NCBI RefSeq assembly: GCF_018614055.1
Contig: NZ_JAGGPB010000016.1
Span: forward strand, 114,708 to 178,707
DNA: 64,000 nucleotides
Reading direction: 5' to 3'
Source of the DNA: Streptomyces sp. ISL-98
Lineage (GTDB): Bacteria; Actinomycetota; Actinomycetes; Streptomycetales; Streptomycetaceae
Part shown: positions 29,062-38,395 of the stretch, in pieces
Position numbering within the stretch: position 1 is the stretch's first letter
Layout: every line of letters begins with the position of its first letter
Translations under genes and position numbers: made by a program
Notes under the pieces: generated by a model
What the model saw: the letters and a program-made list of their open reading frames with translations, nothing else
Told to the model about the DNA's origin: nothing
Database searches by the model: none

Positions 29062-30036
29062 TCAGGCGGTGGCGGTCTTCTCGGGTTCCGCAACCTTCTC
29101 GCCGTCGGCGAGGGCGGCCAGGAAGCGCTCGGCGTCGAGTGCGGCCGAGCAGCCCGTCCCCGCAGCCGTGATGGCCTGCCGGTAGGTGTGGTCTACGACG
29201 TCACCGGCCGCGAAAACGCCGGACAGGTTCGTGCGCGTCGACGGTGCGTCGACCTTCACGTAGCCCTCGTCGTCGAGCTCCAGCTGGCCCTTGAATAGTT
29301 CGGTGCGCGGGTCGTGGCCCACGGCGATGAACAGTCCGGTCACTGCAAGCGGGGAGGTCTCGCCCGTCTTGGTGTCACGCAGGGTCAGGCCCGAGAGCTT
29401 CTGGGCGCCCTGGAGCTCGGCGCACTCACTGTCCCAGGCGAACTTGATCTTCGGGTCGGCGAAGGCGCGGTCCTGCATGGCCTTGGAGGCACGCAGAGTG
29501 TCCCGGCGGTGGACGACGGTCACGGACTTGGCGAAGCGGGAGAGGAAGGTCGCTTCCTCCATCGCGGTGTCGCCACCGCCGACGACGGCGATGTCCTGGT
29601 CCTTGAAGAAGAACCCGTCACAGGTGGCGCACCAGGAGACGCCGCGTCCGGAGAGTGCGTCCTCCTGCGGGAGGCCGAGCTTGCGGTGCTGGGAGCCCGT
29701 CGAGACGATGACGGCCTTGGCACGGTGGACGGTGCCTGCGGTGTCTGTGACCGTCTTGATTTCGCCTGTGAGGTCGACCGACACGACATCGTCCGGAACG
29801 AGCTCGGCGCCGAAGCGCTCGGCCTGGGCCCGCATGTTGTCCATCAGGTCGGGGCCCATGATGCCGTCTCGGAACCCGGGGAAGTTCTCCACGTCGGTGG
29901 TGTTCATCAGAGCACCGCCTGCGGTCACAGCACCCTCGAACACCAGCGGCTTCAGCGACGCACGCGCGGTGTACAGCGCGGCGGTGTAACCGGCGGGCCC
30001 GGAGCCGATGATGATCACGTTTCGGACGTCGCTCAC
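29062..30036 (-). CDS. trxB: Thioredoxin reductase
   Basis: 324 residues from GTG 30036. FAD motif [19 protein letters not shown] (residues 8-26), redox pair SWCATCDG (Cys136, Cys139), NADPH motif [19 protein letters not shown] and the C-terminal FAD site [24 protein letters not shown] are all present. It passes electrons from NADPH to thioredoxin. The last 20 residues ([11 protein letters not shown]) are a variable tail. A GGGAAT-N18-GTT promoter lies about 70-95 bases upstream. Confidence 0.98.
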   Translation of the reverse strand: MSDVRNVIIIGSGPAGYTAALYTARASLKPLVFEGAVTAGGALMNTTDVENFPGFRDGIMGPDLMDNMRAQAERFGAELVPDDVVSVDLTGEIKTVTDTAGTVHRAKAVIVSTGSQHRKLGLPQEDALSGRGVSWCATCDGFFFKDQDIAVVGGGDTAMEEATFLSRFAKSVTVVHRRDTLRASKAMQDRAFADPKIKFAWDSECAELQGAQKLSGLTLRDTKTGETSPLAVTGLFIAVGHDPRTELFKGQLELDDEGYVKVDAPSTRTNLSGVFAAGDVVDHTYRQAITAAGTGCSAALDAERFLAALADGEKVAEPEKTATA

Positions 30037-30105
30037 GGGTTTTTTCCTCGTCTCTGCGGACTGCCTGCTGCCTACGGGGCTTGGTCTTGGACTCTCACCC
30101 CACCC

Positions 30106-30132
30106 AACGGATCCTACGGGGCATGCATTCCC
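30106..30132 (-). promoter_or_regulatory. SigmaR-type promoter for trxBA
   Basis: On the minus strand the sequence is GGGAAT (30132-30127), exactly 18 bases, then GTT (30108-30106). This is the consensus for the Streptomyces disulfide-stress sigma factor SigR, of which trxBA is a known target in S. coelicolor. It lies between the anti-sigma gene and trxB, about 70 bases upstream of the trxB start codon, the right place for a promoter. Confidence 0.85.
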
Positions 30133-30160
30133 GAGGTGTCCGAGCCCACTCGGGCGCGTT

Positions 30161-31039
30161 TCAGCGGTGAGGGTAGGCCTGCGTCAGCAGAACCTTGCCC
30201 TTGGCGGGCGGAGTCTCGTTGACGCAGGCGGCGTCGACGACATACGCCTCCACCTTCGTGACATCGGTGGGGTGCGGCAGCACGACGAGGAAGGCGCTCT
30301 TGCCGTTGTACGTCCCCTCCTCGGCGGCGAGCGGCACGGCGTTGCGGCCGATCCCCTCCTGCACGCACGGCGGCACGTAGACATCGGCCCCCCGCATGGG
30401 GGTGTTCTCGATATCTACGGACGGCGCCTTCTCGGGCTTGCCCTGCGACATCGGCTGCTTGGCGATCAGAGACTGCACGCGGTTCTCGAGAGCGGGCTTC
30501 GAGAACGCTGTCCCACGATCCTGCGAGGCGGTGACGTCACCGCTGGTGGACGAGTCACCACCACCCGACGGTCCGACGGACTGCAGCAGGAGCAATCCCA
30601 TGCCGATTGCGGCTGTCCCGAAGACGGCCCCGATGACGGCATTACGGCGGCGGCGAGTCGCCTGACGGCCGGGCCCTGTCGTCGCGCGGGGGCGTCCCGC
30701 CGGGCGGTCCGGGGTGGCCACTTCGGCCACGCGCGGGGCAGGCGTTGTTTCACGTGAAACAGGGGTGGTCTCTTCAGGCGCTGTGGAGTCCAGGAGCGCC
30801 TCGGCGGCCAGTGCGGCGTCGATACGGCCGACAACATCGGCAGGCATCCGATGCGCACCGGGCAGTGTGCCCAGCAGCCCGCGGATCTCCTCCAGAGAGG
30901 CCTGTACGTCGGCGCACAGTGCGCACCCGTCCAGGTGGCGACGTACGTCCGCCGTGCGGGAAGGGGTGAGGATGCCTTCGGCGAGATCGGAGATCTCCGA
31001 GACGTCCGGGTGCTGAGTCGTGCCGGCCGTCGATGTCAT
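30161..31039 (-). CDS. Zinc-finger anti-sigma factor paired with SigM
   Basis: 292 residues from ATG 31039, overlapping the sigM stop by 4 bases. The N-terminal cytoplasmic domain carries the ZAS motif HLDGCALC (HxxxCxxC) near residues 35-42, which holds the sigma factor. A basic segment (RRRRNA) precedes one transmembrane helix (about 130-152), and the last 130 residues lie outside the cell with two Cys. Mycobacterial SigM has a similar anti-sigma partner (RsmA) in the same position. parS site 5 lies inside the linker (VSRETTP). Confidence 0.92.
   Translation of the reverse strand: MTSTAGTTQHPDVSEISDLAEGILTPSRTADVRRHLDGCALCADVQASLEEIRGLLGTLPGAHRMPADVVGRIDAALAAEALLDSTAPEETTPVSRETTPAPRVAEVATPDRPAGRPRATTGPGRQATRRRRNAVIGAVFGTAAIGMGLLLLQSVGPSGGGDSSTSGDVTASQDRGTAFSKPALENRVQSLIAKQPMSQGKPEKAPSVDIENTPMRGADVYVPPCVQEGIGRNAVPLAAEEGTYNGKSAFLVVLPHPTDVTKVEAYVVDAACVNETPPAKGKVLLTQAYPHR
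30747..30760. other. parS site 5 (inside the anti-sigma gene)
   Basis: Perfect GTTTCACGTGAAAC in the linker-coding part of the anti-sigma gene; being a palindrome it is read as Val-Ser-Arg-Glu-Thr on that strand. Confidence 0.95.
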
Positions 31040-31740
31040 GCGCGCCCACCTCCGCCCTTCACAGCAGCAGGATCACTTGGTCCTGCATCCTTTGGTCCCG
31101 ACGCCGGTGGGACGGATGCCCCGTGCGTCCGGTTCCTTCCCCCGCCGAGGTCATTGCTATCCCCGGTATTCGTGCGCAGATGGGTGAGTAGTGGCAGCAG
31201 TCGTGCCCGGCCGCGCGCGCAGCGGCTCTTTACGGTCCCTGTCGGTACTTCGAGGACGCGCGCAGCCTCCGCGACGGGGTACCCCTGCATGTCCACCAGC
31301 ACCAGGGCTGCCCGCTGCTCGACGGGCAGGGTGGCCAGAGCCGCGATCAGTTCCCGGTGGAGGTCCTGGCGCTCTGCCGGAGCCTCGGCAGACTCGTGGG
31401 GTTCGAGGAGCTGATCCAGGCGCTCGGCGTCATCGACGGGCGCTGTCTTGCGGGAGGCAGCCTTGCGTGCTCGGTCGAGACAGGCGTTGACGGTGATGCG
31501 GTGCAGCCAGGTGGTCACGGCGGACTGGCCGCGGAAGGTGTGGGCGGCCCGGTAGGCGGACACCAGGGCGTCCTGAACCGCGTCAGCGGCCTCCTCACGG
31601 TCGCCCAGCGTGCGGAGGGCTACCGCCCAGAGCCGGTCGCGGTGGCGACGTACGAGCTCACCGAAAGCGTCTGGGTCGCCCTTGACATGGCGGGCCAGTA
31701 GATCCTGGTCGCTTGTGTCGCCGAGTGTGACGTCGTCCAA
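31036..31740 (-). CDS. sigM: ECF RNA polymerase sigma factor SigM
   Basis: 234 residues from TTG 31740, chosen because GGGGAGGGGG lies 7 bases upstream; the frame stays open to 31803, which would overlap the previous gene. Region 2 reads DPDAFGELVRRHRDRLWAVALRTLGDREEAADAVQDALVSAYRAAHTFRG, split here by the -10 reading helix; region 4 has LPVEQRAALVLVDMQGYPVAEAAR, then VPTGTVKSRCARGRARL. A disordered 45-residue tail follows. The order murJ - pseudokinase - sigM - anti-sigma - trxBA mirrors M. tuberculosis Rv3910-Rv3914, which supports the name. Confidence 0.9.
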   Translation of the reverse strand: MDDVTLGDTSDQDLLARHVKGDPDAFGELVRRHRDRLWAVALRTLGDREEAADAVQDALVSAYRAAHTFRGQSAVTTWLHRITVNACLDRARKAASRKTAPVDDAERLDQLLEPHESAEAPAERQDLHRELIAALATLPVEQRAALVLVDMQGYPVAEAARVLEVPTGTVKSRCARGRARLLPLLTHLRTNTGDSNDLGGGRNRTHGASVPPASGPKDAGPSDPAAVKGGGGRA

Positions 31741-31768
31741 CGGTGAGCCCCCTCCCCTGGTGTGGCGG

Positions 31769-33484
31769 TCAGCCGGTGACTTTGATCTCCGAGATTCCAC
31801 CACGGAAGGCGCCGGGTGAGCCGTCGGTCGGCAGCGATGTGATGTGGATCAGGATGTACCGGGTCCGGACGGGCTTGTCGAGCGTGGCTTCCAGCTTGTC
31901 TGCTGCCGGCTCCAGTGCGGTGATCTCCTGGGAAAAATCGGAGAGCGCGGAAGGATTCGAGGCGTTCTCGTCCGCTGCGAGCACTTCGACGGTCTGACCG
32001 CTGCGGTACATGTCGATGTCGACGCCGGACACGTCCTGGGCGCTGCCGAGATCAATGATTATCCCGCTGCCGTCCTTGCGCTGCGGAAGATTGCCGAAGT
32101 TGGCGTAGCCCCTGTACTGCGGGGTGATCCAGGCGGTGCCCGTATCGTCGTCGATGGCTTGGGGTACGTCCTCCGCCTCTATTCCGTCGCCGTTCGGCGC
32201 GTACACGCGGGCGTCGGAGATCCGGAGCGGCTTCGGGTCGGGCTTCTTGGGCTCTTTGCCGTTGTTGGTCTGCGAGGACGTCTTGTCGTCGGAATCCTGG
32301 TCTCGGTCCAGGAGGGTGTCCGCAAGCTGCCAGCTGCCCAGGCCGAGCGCGGCGATGAGCAGCGCCGCCACACCCCACTTGAGCACCTTGCCGGTGCGGC
32401 TCTGGAGCGGGCGGGGCGGGGCTGCCACGAGGGGCTGGCTGGCCTGCGCACCGGAGTGCGGGCCCGGCCTGCCGTAGGTGCCCTGCTGGTAGGTGGTGCG
32501 CTGGTACTCGGGCGGCGCAGTGAACGTGGGCTCCGGCGGACGGATGCGGGGCATGGCCGCGACGGCCTTCGCCAGCTCGTCCGGGGTGGTGCAGGGCGGT
32601 TCCTGGCGTGAGGCGGTCGCACCGTCGTTGATCAGCGCACGCATCGCGAGCTCCGAGAGCCCCCGGTGGATGCCGGCGCGTACCTGGTCGGGGGCGATGA
32701 GCCCGACGCCCTTGGGCAGCCCGGAGAGGCCGTACGCGTCCCTCTCGTACGGCCAGCGCTGTGTCAGGGCGGCGTACAGCAGTGCGCCGATCGCCTCGGT
32801 GTCCGTGCGCTGCGGCCGGTCGGATGTGATGCCACGCAGGGCGGCGTTCACCGCGAGCCCGCGGATCCGGTACTGGCCCGACGAGGTCCGCAGGATGGCG
32901 CCCGGGGTGAGCTTGAGGTGGGCGAGGCCCTCGCGGTGGGCGGCGGCCATGGCCTGCGAGATCTGGCTGACGAGCTGGTACGCCTCGTGGGCCTCCAGCG
33001 GGCCCGCTGCGACCATCGCCGTCAGCTCTGTGGCGTCCGGCAGCCACTCGTGGACGACGTAGACGAGGTCGTTCTCCTCCACCGCGTCCAGGACCTGGAC
33101 GAATCGGGGGTCGCCGAGCAGCGCCGACGAGCGGGCCGCGGCGAGCACGGACCTGGCCCGTGCGTGGTCCGCCGGCAGCAGGTGGACACCCACGGCGCGA
33201 CGGAGCTTTTCGTCGACCGCGCGCCAGCTGCTGAATCCGTCCAGACGGGTGACGCATTCTTCGAGCCGGTAGCGTCTGGCGAGCTTGTGCCCGCTGTGCA
33301 GCTCGGGTGTGGCGATGGGGGTATCGGAGCTTTGTCCCTCACCGTCCGCTTCGCCCTTTTTCTCGTCCGCTGTGTCCTGGGCTTCCGCCACCCCGTCGGC
33401 CGTGGCCTTGTCCGCCTTGGCGGTCAGCGGTTCATCACCGCTGTTGTCGGCCACGTCGACGGCAGCCGTGCTACGTTCCGCCAC
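31769..33484 (-). CDS. Membrane-anchored pseudokinase with an extracellular discoidin-like domain
   Basis: 571 residues. GTG 33484 is preferred because GGGGAGG precedes it; an ATG 45 bases upstream has no ribosome site. After an acidic linker comes a kinase-like fold (about 65-330) lacking the catalytic motifs: HRD-K-N is replaced by HLKLTPGAIL and there is no DFG. Then a Pro-rich linker, one transmembrane helix (about 395-415) and an extracellular beta domain (about 440-571) resembling a carbohydrate-binding F5/8 type C module (ENGYANFG, IDLGSAQDVSGVDIDMY). In mycobacteria the same pseudokinase is fused to the C-terminus of MurJ (MviN) and, when phosphorylated, recruits FhaA. Confidence 0.85.
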   Translation of the reverse strand: MAERSTAAVDVADNSGDEPLTAKADKATADGVAEAQDTADEKKGEADGEGQSSDTPIATPELHSGHKLARRYRLEECVTRLDGFSSWRAVDEKLRRAVGVHLLPADHARARSVLAAARSSALLGDPRFVQVLDAVEENDLVYVVHEWLPDATELTAMVAAGPLEAHEAYQLVSQISQAMAAAHREGLAHLKLTPGAILRTSSGQYRIRGLAVNAALRGITSDRPQRTDTEAIGALLYAALTQRWPYERDAYGLSGLPKGVGLIAPDQVRAGIHRGLSELAMRALINDGATASRQEPPCTTPDELAKAVAAMPRIRPPEPTFTAPPEYQRTTYQQGTYGRPGPHSGAQASQPLVAAPPRPLQSRTGKVLKWGVAALLIAALGLGSWQLADTLLDRDQDSDDKTSSQTNNGKEPKKPDPKPLRISDARVYAPNGDGIEAEDVPQAIDDDTGTAWITPQYRGYANFGNLPQRKDGSGIIIDLGSAQDVSGVDIDMYRSGQTVEVLAADENASNPSALSDFSQEITALEPAADKLEATLDKPVRTRYILIHITSLPTDGSPGAFRGGISEIKVTG

Positions 33485-33605
33485 CGTCGTTCCTGCCTCC
33501 CCATCCGTTGCGCGCTGTTGAACAGCCATGCCAATTGTGCCCACAGTCCGGCGCTATGCACGACACGCAGCGGCCGATGATGGTTGTGCGGGGCCAGCCC
33601 GGAGG

Positions 33606-35786
33606 TTAGCGCCCGAGCCGCCCGCGCACCATGCCCACCATGGCGTTGAGCTCCTCGATCCGCATCCGCTTCGCGGCGACGAAGAAGACGCCGAGCAGCA
33701 CGATCCCACCGACGACCAGCGCCGCCAGCGATCCGAGAGCGTCGCTGCCCAGGACGTGCATGATGCCGAAGCCGGCAGCGCCGCCCAGGATTGCCGCCGG
33801 TACGGAGGCCCCGGCCAGACGGGCGTACGTACGCAGGACGTGAGTGCCGTCCAGATCGCCGCCCAGCCTGTTGCGCAGGCGCCGCCAGGCGATACCGACG
33901 CCGATGGCGTAGGCCAGGCCGTACGAGGCCGCCATGCCGACCACGGCCCACTGTGCGGGCAGGACGACGTAGCAGACGGCTGAGGCAGCCGCGTTGATGG
34001 CGGCGACGATGACGGTGTTGTAGAAGGGCGTGCGGGTGTCCTCGTACGCGTAGAAACCGCGCAGGACGACGTACTGCACGGAATACGGGATGAGGCCGAG
34101 CGCGAAGGCCATCAGGATGAAGCCCATGGCCTGGGCGCCCTCGTGGCCGGTCGAGGCGAACAGCAGGGTGCACATGGGGACGCCGAGCGCGAGGAACGCG
34201 AAGGAGACGGGGACGATCGCGACGGCCGAGTTGCGCAGTCCCTGGGAGATGTCGTCACGGACGGCACCCGGGTCGTTGTCGTGTGCGGCACGGGAGATGC
34301 GGGGCAGCAGGGCGGCCATGACGGAGACGGTGATGATGGCCTGCGGCATGCCCCAGATCAGCTGGGCGTTCGAGTAGGCGAGGATGCCCGCGCCGTCCTT
34401 GCCGGAGGCCGCGCCGGCCGCCGTGGCGAGCTGGGTGACGACGACTACGCCCGCCTGGTTGGCGAGGACGAAGAGAACGGTCCACTTGGCGAGCTTGACC
34501 GTCTTGCCGAGGCCGTGGCCCTTCCAGTCGAAGCGCGGACGGAAGCGGAAGCCGGTCTCGCGCAGGTACGGGATCATCGCCAGGGCCTGGACGACAAGGC
34601 CGAGCAGAGTGCCGATACCCAGCAGCCTGACGCCCTCCGCAGGGATGGTCTCGACGCCCATCCGGGACTCGGCAGAGGTGCCGTAGACCCAGATGAACAG
34701 CCCGAACGTGACGATCATGACGATGTTGTTGAGGACCGGCGTCCACATCATCGCGCCGAATTTTCCGCGGGCGTTGAGGATCTGGCCCATGACCACATGC
34801 ACACCCATGAAGAAGATCGTGGGCAGGCAGTAGCGGGCGAAAGTGACGGCGACGCTGTTGGCGTCCGGGTTGTCGGCGATGGTGGGCGACATCGCGTGGA
34901 CCAGCAGCGGCGCCCCGAACACGGCAAGCACGACGATGGCGCCGAGAACGACCATGACGAGGGTGAGGAGGCGGTTGGCGAACGCTACGCCGCCGTCCTC
35001 GTCGTTCTTCATGGCGCGCACCAGCTGCGGCACGAAGACCGAGTTGAGGCCGCCACCGACGGTCAGAATGTAGATCATCGTGGGCAGGGTGTACGCCACG
35101 GTGAAGGTGTCACCGAGCAGGGCCGCACCCAGAGCCGCAGTGATCACCAGGCTGCGTACGAAGCCCGTGAGGCGGGAGACCAGCGTGCCCGCTGCCATCA
35201 GTGCGCTCGACTTCAGCACGCTCGCCGCACGGCCCGCGGGCTTCTTGGGCGGGGGCGCCGGGGCCGGTTCGGGAGCGGCCGCAGGAGTGGCTCCGCCTGC
35301 CTCCTGCTGGTCGCGGTAGAGGTGGGCGAAGGCATCCTGCTCCGGCAGCTCCTCGCCCGCCTGTGTGACCAGGTCGTCCACGCCGACGAACTGGGTGGTC
35401 GCGGCATCGTCGCCGTACGGCAGACGGCGCGACGGGCCGTCCTCCGGCTCCGGCGGCGGGGTCTGGGCCCATACGCGCGGATTCGGCGCATGCTGCGGCG
35501 CGGACGGCTGCTGGTACAGCGGCTGCGGCTCCTGGTAGGTGCCGGGGGGCGGCGGGGGGTGCGAGGCGCGGTCGTAGAGCGCCTCCGTCACCGGATCCTG
35601 CGCGGAGGGGTCCTGCGACCGGTAAGGGTCGTGGCTGTAGGCGTCCTGGACATACGGGTCCTGGGCGGTCTCGGGCTGCTGCGGCGACGGCACATGGCCC
35701 GCTGCCGTGGGCTCCGGGGGCAATCCCCTGGAAGGCGCAGTGCCGCCCGCGCCTTGTCCACGGTCACCGTCGTACGGCGCGTTCAC
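33606..35786 (-). CDS. murJ: Lipid II flippase MurJ (MviN) with a long Pro/Gln-rich N-terminal extension
   Basis: 726 residues. GTG 35786 is chosen because GAGGGGAG precedes it; upstream codons in this open frame do not look like protein. The first 185 residues are cytoplasmic Pro/Gln/Tyr-rich sequence, then about 14 transmembrane helices. Family motifs are visible: SSALMAAGTLVSRLTGFVRS at the start of the core, and the conserved Arg/Glu pattern of TM regions later. It flips the peptidoglycan precursor lipid II across the membrane. In M. tuberculosis the protein continues into the pseudokinase domain; here that domain is the next gene, 121 bp downstream. Confidence 0.95.
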   Translation of the reverse strand: MNAPYDGDRGQGAGGTAPSRGLPPEPTAAGHVPSPQQPETAQDPYVQDAYSHDPYRSQDPSAQDPVTEALYDRASHPPPPPGTYQEPQPLYQQPSAPQHAPNPRVWAQTPPPEPEDGPSRRLPYGDDAATTQFVGVDDLVTQAGEELPEQDAFAHLYRDQQEAGGATPAAAPEPAPAPPPKKPAGRAASVLKSSALMAAGTLVSRLTGFVRSLVITAALGAALLGDTFTVAYTLPTMIYILTVGGGLNSVFVPQLVRAMKNDEDGGVAFANRLLTLVMVVLGAIVVLAVFGAPLLVHAMSPTIADNPDANSVAVTFARYCLPTIFFMGVHVVMGQILNARGKFGAMMWTPVLNNIVMIVTFGLFIWVYGTSAESRMGVETIPAEGVRLLGIGTLLGLVVQALAMIPYLRETGFRFRPRFDWKGHGLGKTVKLAKWTVLFVLANQAGVVVVTQLATAAGAASGKDGAGILAYSNAQLIWGMPQAIITVSVMAALLPRISRAAHDNDPGAVRDDISQGLRNSAVAIVPVSFAFLALGVPMCTLLFASTGHEGAQAMGFILMAFALGLIPYSVQYVVLRGFYAYEDTRTPFYNTVIVAAINAAASAVCYVVLPAQWAVVGMAASYGLAYAIGVGIAWRRLRNRLGGDLDGTHVLRTYARLAGASVPAAILGGAAGFGIMHVLGSDALGSLAALVVGGIVLLGVFFVAAKRMRIEELNAMVGMVRGRLGR

Positions 35787-35922
35787 TGGTGCTCCCCTCG
35801 AGCTTCCTGTTCCGGCGAGCTGTGCCCCGCTGGGTGTGCGGCCACCGATCCGGGGACTGTCCCCCGGAAAGGCGCAGCATTGCAACCCCTCATCGTCCCC
35901 GGCCGGCCGGCCACGGCGTTGC

Positions 35923-38214
35923 TCAACGGTCCACTTTCTCACCCGTGCCCGACGGGTTGCCGCTTTCCGGTCCAGTGTCCGGTGTCGGGTCACTCGGCTG
36001 CTCGGGGCCGTCGGCCCCGTCACCGGCCTCACGGGCCGCCGCACGCTTGCGCTGGGTGTACATCCTGACGCCCGCGAGAACGAGCAGCAGCACGCCTCCG
36101 GCGATCACCAGCATGACGGTGGGAGTGAACTCGTTGACGTCCACCGTGAACTCCATGGAGCGGCCGTACGGTGTGCCGTCCTCGGTGTAGAGCTGTGCGA
36201 CCACCGGGACCGGGCCGTTGGCGTTCGCGGTGGCAGTGAACTTCACCGACTGGCTGTGGCCGCCCGCGACCTTCACCGGCCGCTCCGCGATGGTCTGCTT
36301 GCCGTCCAGTTTGAGGCGGGTGGGCTTGGTCGACTCCAGCCGCAGCACCAGGTGCTCGACGCCCTGCACCAGCTTGTTCTGGACGGTCACCGGAATGGTG
36401 GCGCTGCGCCCCGACAAGGTCGCATCGGATTTCTGGATGAGCTGCACCTCGTCGGTGAGGCTCACCAGGTAGCTCTGAACACCGTTCCGGTACGCCTGGG
36501 CGGTCCGCTCGTTGCCGCGCCAGGACGTGGACATCGCACGGTAGATCGCGTTGCCGAAGGGCGTGACCACCCGGTCCTGTGCGGTCAGGATCACCTTGAA
36601 GTTGTCGAGCTTGTCCTGCGTGGCCTTGATGTCCTGGAAGGCCTTGGCGGGAAGCTCCTGCTTGCGCAGCGCTCCGGGGTACTCGGCCTCACCCGGCACC
36701 TGGGTCGTGGCCTTGGCATCAGGCTTGGCTTTCGCCGCCGCCACCATGTCCAGCGGCTGGGACCAGCGCTGGGCGTCGAGCCCGTGCAGGGCGCTCGCCA
36801 TCGACTGTGCCTGGCTCGCGGACGGCAGCCGCTGCGGGGCGACGACGATGCTGCGCTGCTTGGTCTCGTTCTGAAGGGTGATCGCCAGCGTCTGGGCGAG
36901 GAACTTCTGCACCGCGAGTGTGGAGTCACCCGCCGTCGACATGTCGCCCTGGAAGGCGGTGGAGAGCCGGGCGTCGGCGACCACGGCCGTCGTGCCGCCG
37001 CCGATCGGCCGGGCCGCGGAGGGTGTGTACGGCAGGCCACCGGTCTCCTGCAGGCTGTCGCTGCGCGCGATCACGTTGTGCGCACCGGCCGAGGTGGCGA
37101 CGTCGACGACCGAGGGATCCACGGCGCCGTCCACCGGCCACGCGAAGTCCGTCGAGGGCTCCGTGAGGAGGATCGACTGCACGGCCGTGGCAGCGACATC
37201 GGTCGCCGGCTTCAGGTGGCTGAGGGATCCGGGGACGTCCTTGCCGCGGTGCGCCAGAGAGGCCAGATCGGGGTCGGCGAACGGGAGCGCCACGACCTTC
37301 CGGCCCTGCACGGCCTTCTGGAGATTGTTCAGCCACCGGTTGGCGACGGCCTGGTTCTTTCCGGCGACCGTTGTTTCGCCGTCCTCGGACTTGACCTGGT
37401 AGCCCTTTGTCATCGCGTCGACGGTGGCGAGCAGGTCCGGGTCCACGACCCATGTCACGGGCAGCTCATTGCCGAGCGAGACGAGCCGCTCCAGCCGTCC
37501 GCCCGGTGCGAGCTCCGCGCCGAGGTCGTCGTTCTTGAAGACCGGAGTCTGCTGCTCGTCCGAACCTGTCTCGGCGGTGAGATGTGTGGAGGAAATCAGC
37601 GGCCAGAGATAGGTGAGCTGGGTCTTCTTCTCCGTGTCCTCCGGCTGCCAGGGCAGGAAGGTCCGCTCGATGCCCAGCACCTGCTCGTACGGGCGGCTCG
37701 GGGTCTGTCCCCAGAGGGACACACCGAGCTGGTAGACGCCCTGGTCGTCGAGACCCAGCTTGCCGACCGGCACCGTGATGCTGAATTCCTCGCTTATCCC
37801 GGCGGGGAGCTTCGCGAACTTCTTGGTGAACTTCCCGCCGATCTCCGCGGCGTCGAGGCCGTTCGTGTACCCGGTGCGTTCGGCCGCCGAGTCGATCGCG
37901 GACCTGCTCGACATCCGCGGCCCGACGCCCAGCCCGACATGGGCGTCGGTGACGGTTTCCTTGCCCCTGTTGGTGATCGTGCCCGAGACCGTGACCTTGC
38001 CGCCCTCCACCGGGGCGCTGGGGGTCAGTGTGTCGAGGGACACGTCGACGGTGCGTGAGCCGGTGCCGTCCTCCGCGGCGTGCGCGGGGGCAGCTGCAGG
38101 GAGGCACAAGAGGCCCGCTACCAGGGGGGTGCCGGCGAGCAGCGCTGCTGTGCGCCGCAGCCACCGGCGGGCAGGTGAGGGAGTCGTCCCCTGGAAGTCT
38201 GCCGCCTCGGCCAC
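35923..38214 (-). CDS. DUF6049 secreted membrane-anchored protein
   Basis: 763 residues. GTG 38214 is chosen because it gives a standard signal peptide (RRWLRRTAALLAGTPLVAGLL, cleaved near AHAAED); the frame is open further upstream but non-protein-like. A large extracellular region follows with an N-terminal Ig-like beta module (TVDVSLDTLTPSAP, then VSGTITNRGKETV), a polysaccharide-deacetylase-like middle part (YPVTWVVDPDLL area), and a C-terminal beta module before one transmembrane helix (about 705-725) and a charged tail. It sits before murJ in actinobacteria (Rv3909 in M. tuberculosis). Function unknown, likely cell-wall related. Confidence 0.88.
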   Translation of the reverse strand: MAEAADFQGTTPSPARRWLRRTAALLAGTPLVAGLLCLPAAAPAHAAEDGTGSRTVDVSLDTLTPSAPVEGGKVTVSGTITNRGKETVTDAHVGLGVGPRMSSRSAIDSAAERTGYTNGLDAAEIGGKFTKKFAKLPAGISEEFSITVPVGKLGLDDQGVYQLGVSLWGQTPSRPYEQVLGIERTFLPWQPEDTEKKTQLTYLWPLISSTHLTAETGSDEQQTPVFKNDDLGAELAPGGRLERLVSLGNELPVTWVVDPDLLATVDAMTKGYQVKSEDGETTVAGKNQAVANRWLNNLQKAVQGRKVVALPFADPDLASLAHRGKDVPGSLSHLKPATDVAATAVQSILLTEPSTDFAWPVDGAVDPSVVDVATSAGAHNVIARSDSLQETGGLPYTPSAARPIGGGTTAVVADARLSTAFQGDMSTAGDSTLAVQKFLAQTLAITLQNETKQRSIVVAPQRLPSASQAQSMASALHGLDAQRWSQPLDMVAAAKAKPDAKATTQVPGEAEYPGALRKQELPAKAFQDIKATQDKLDNFKVILTAQDRVVTPFGNAIYRAMSTSWRGNERTAQAYRNGVQSYLVSLTDEVQLIQKSDATLSGRSATIPVTVQNKLVQGVEHLVLRLESTKPTRLKLDGKQTIAERPVKVAGGHSQSVKFTATANANGPVPVVAQLYTEDGTPYGRSMEFTVDVNEFTPTVMLVIAGGVLLLVLAGVRMYTQRKRAAAREAGDGADGPEQPSDPTPDTGPESGNPSGTGEKVDR

Positions 38215-38395
38215 GCGCTCGCCCGTCCTTGTCGTCGTCTGCTGCCGGTGGTGGTTGTCGATTAATGCGTCCACGCATGGTAACGAGGTGCGCTGTGGCG
38301 AAGTGCTGCGGACTGCGCCACATGATCGCGAGAGTGTTCCGGGCGGAGGGAAACTGGGGAGCTTCGTCCGGCTGGGGCACGTACCCTTTTCTGTT

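Noticed and set aside
31741..31803. An earlier start for sigM at 31803
   Set aside because: It would overlap the pseudokinase gene, lacks a ribosome site, and adds residues unlike SigM; TTG 31740 has GGGGAGGGGG at correct spacing.
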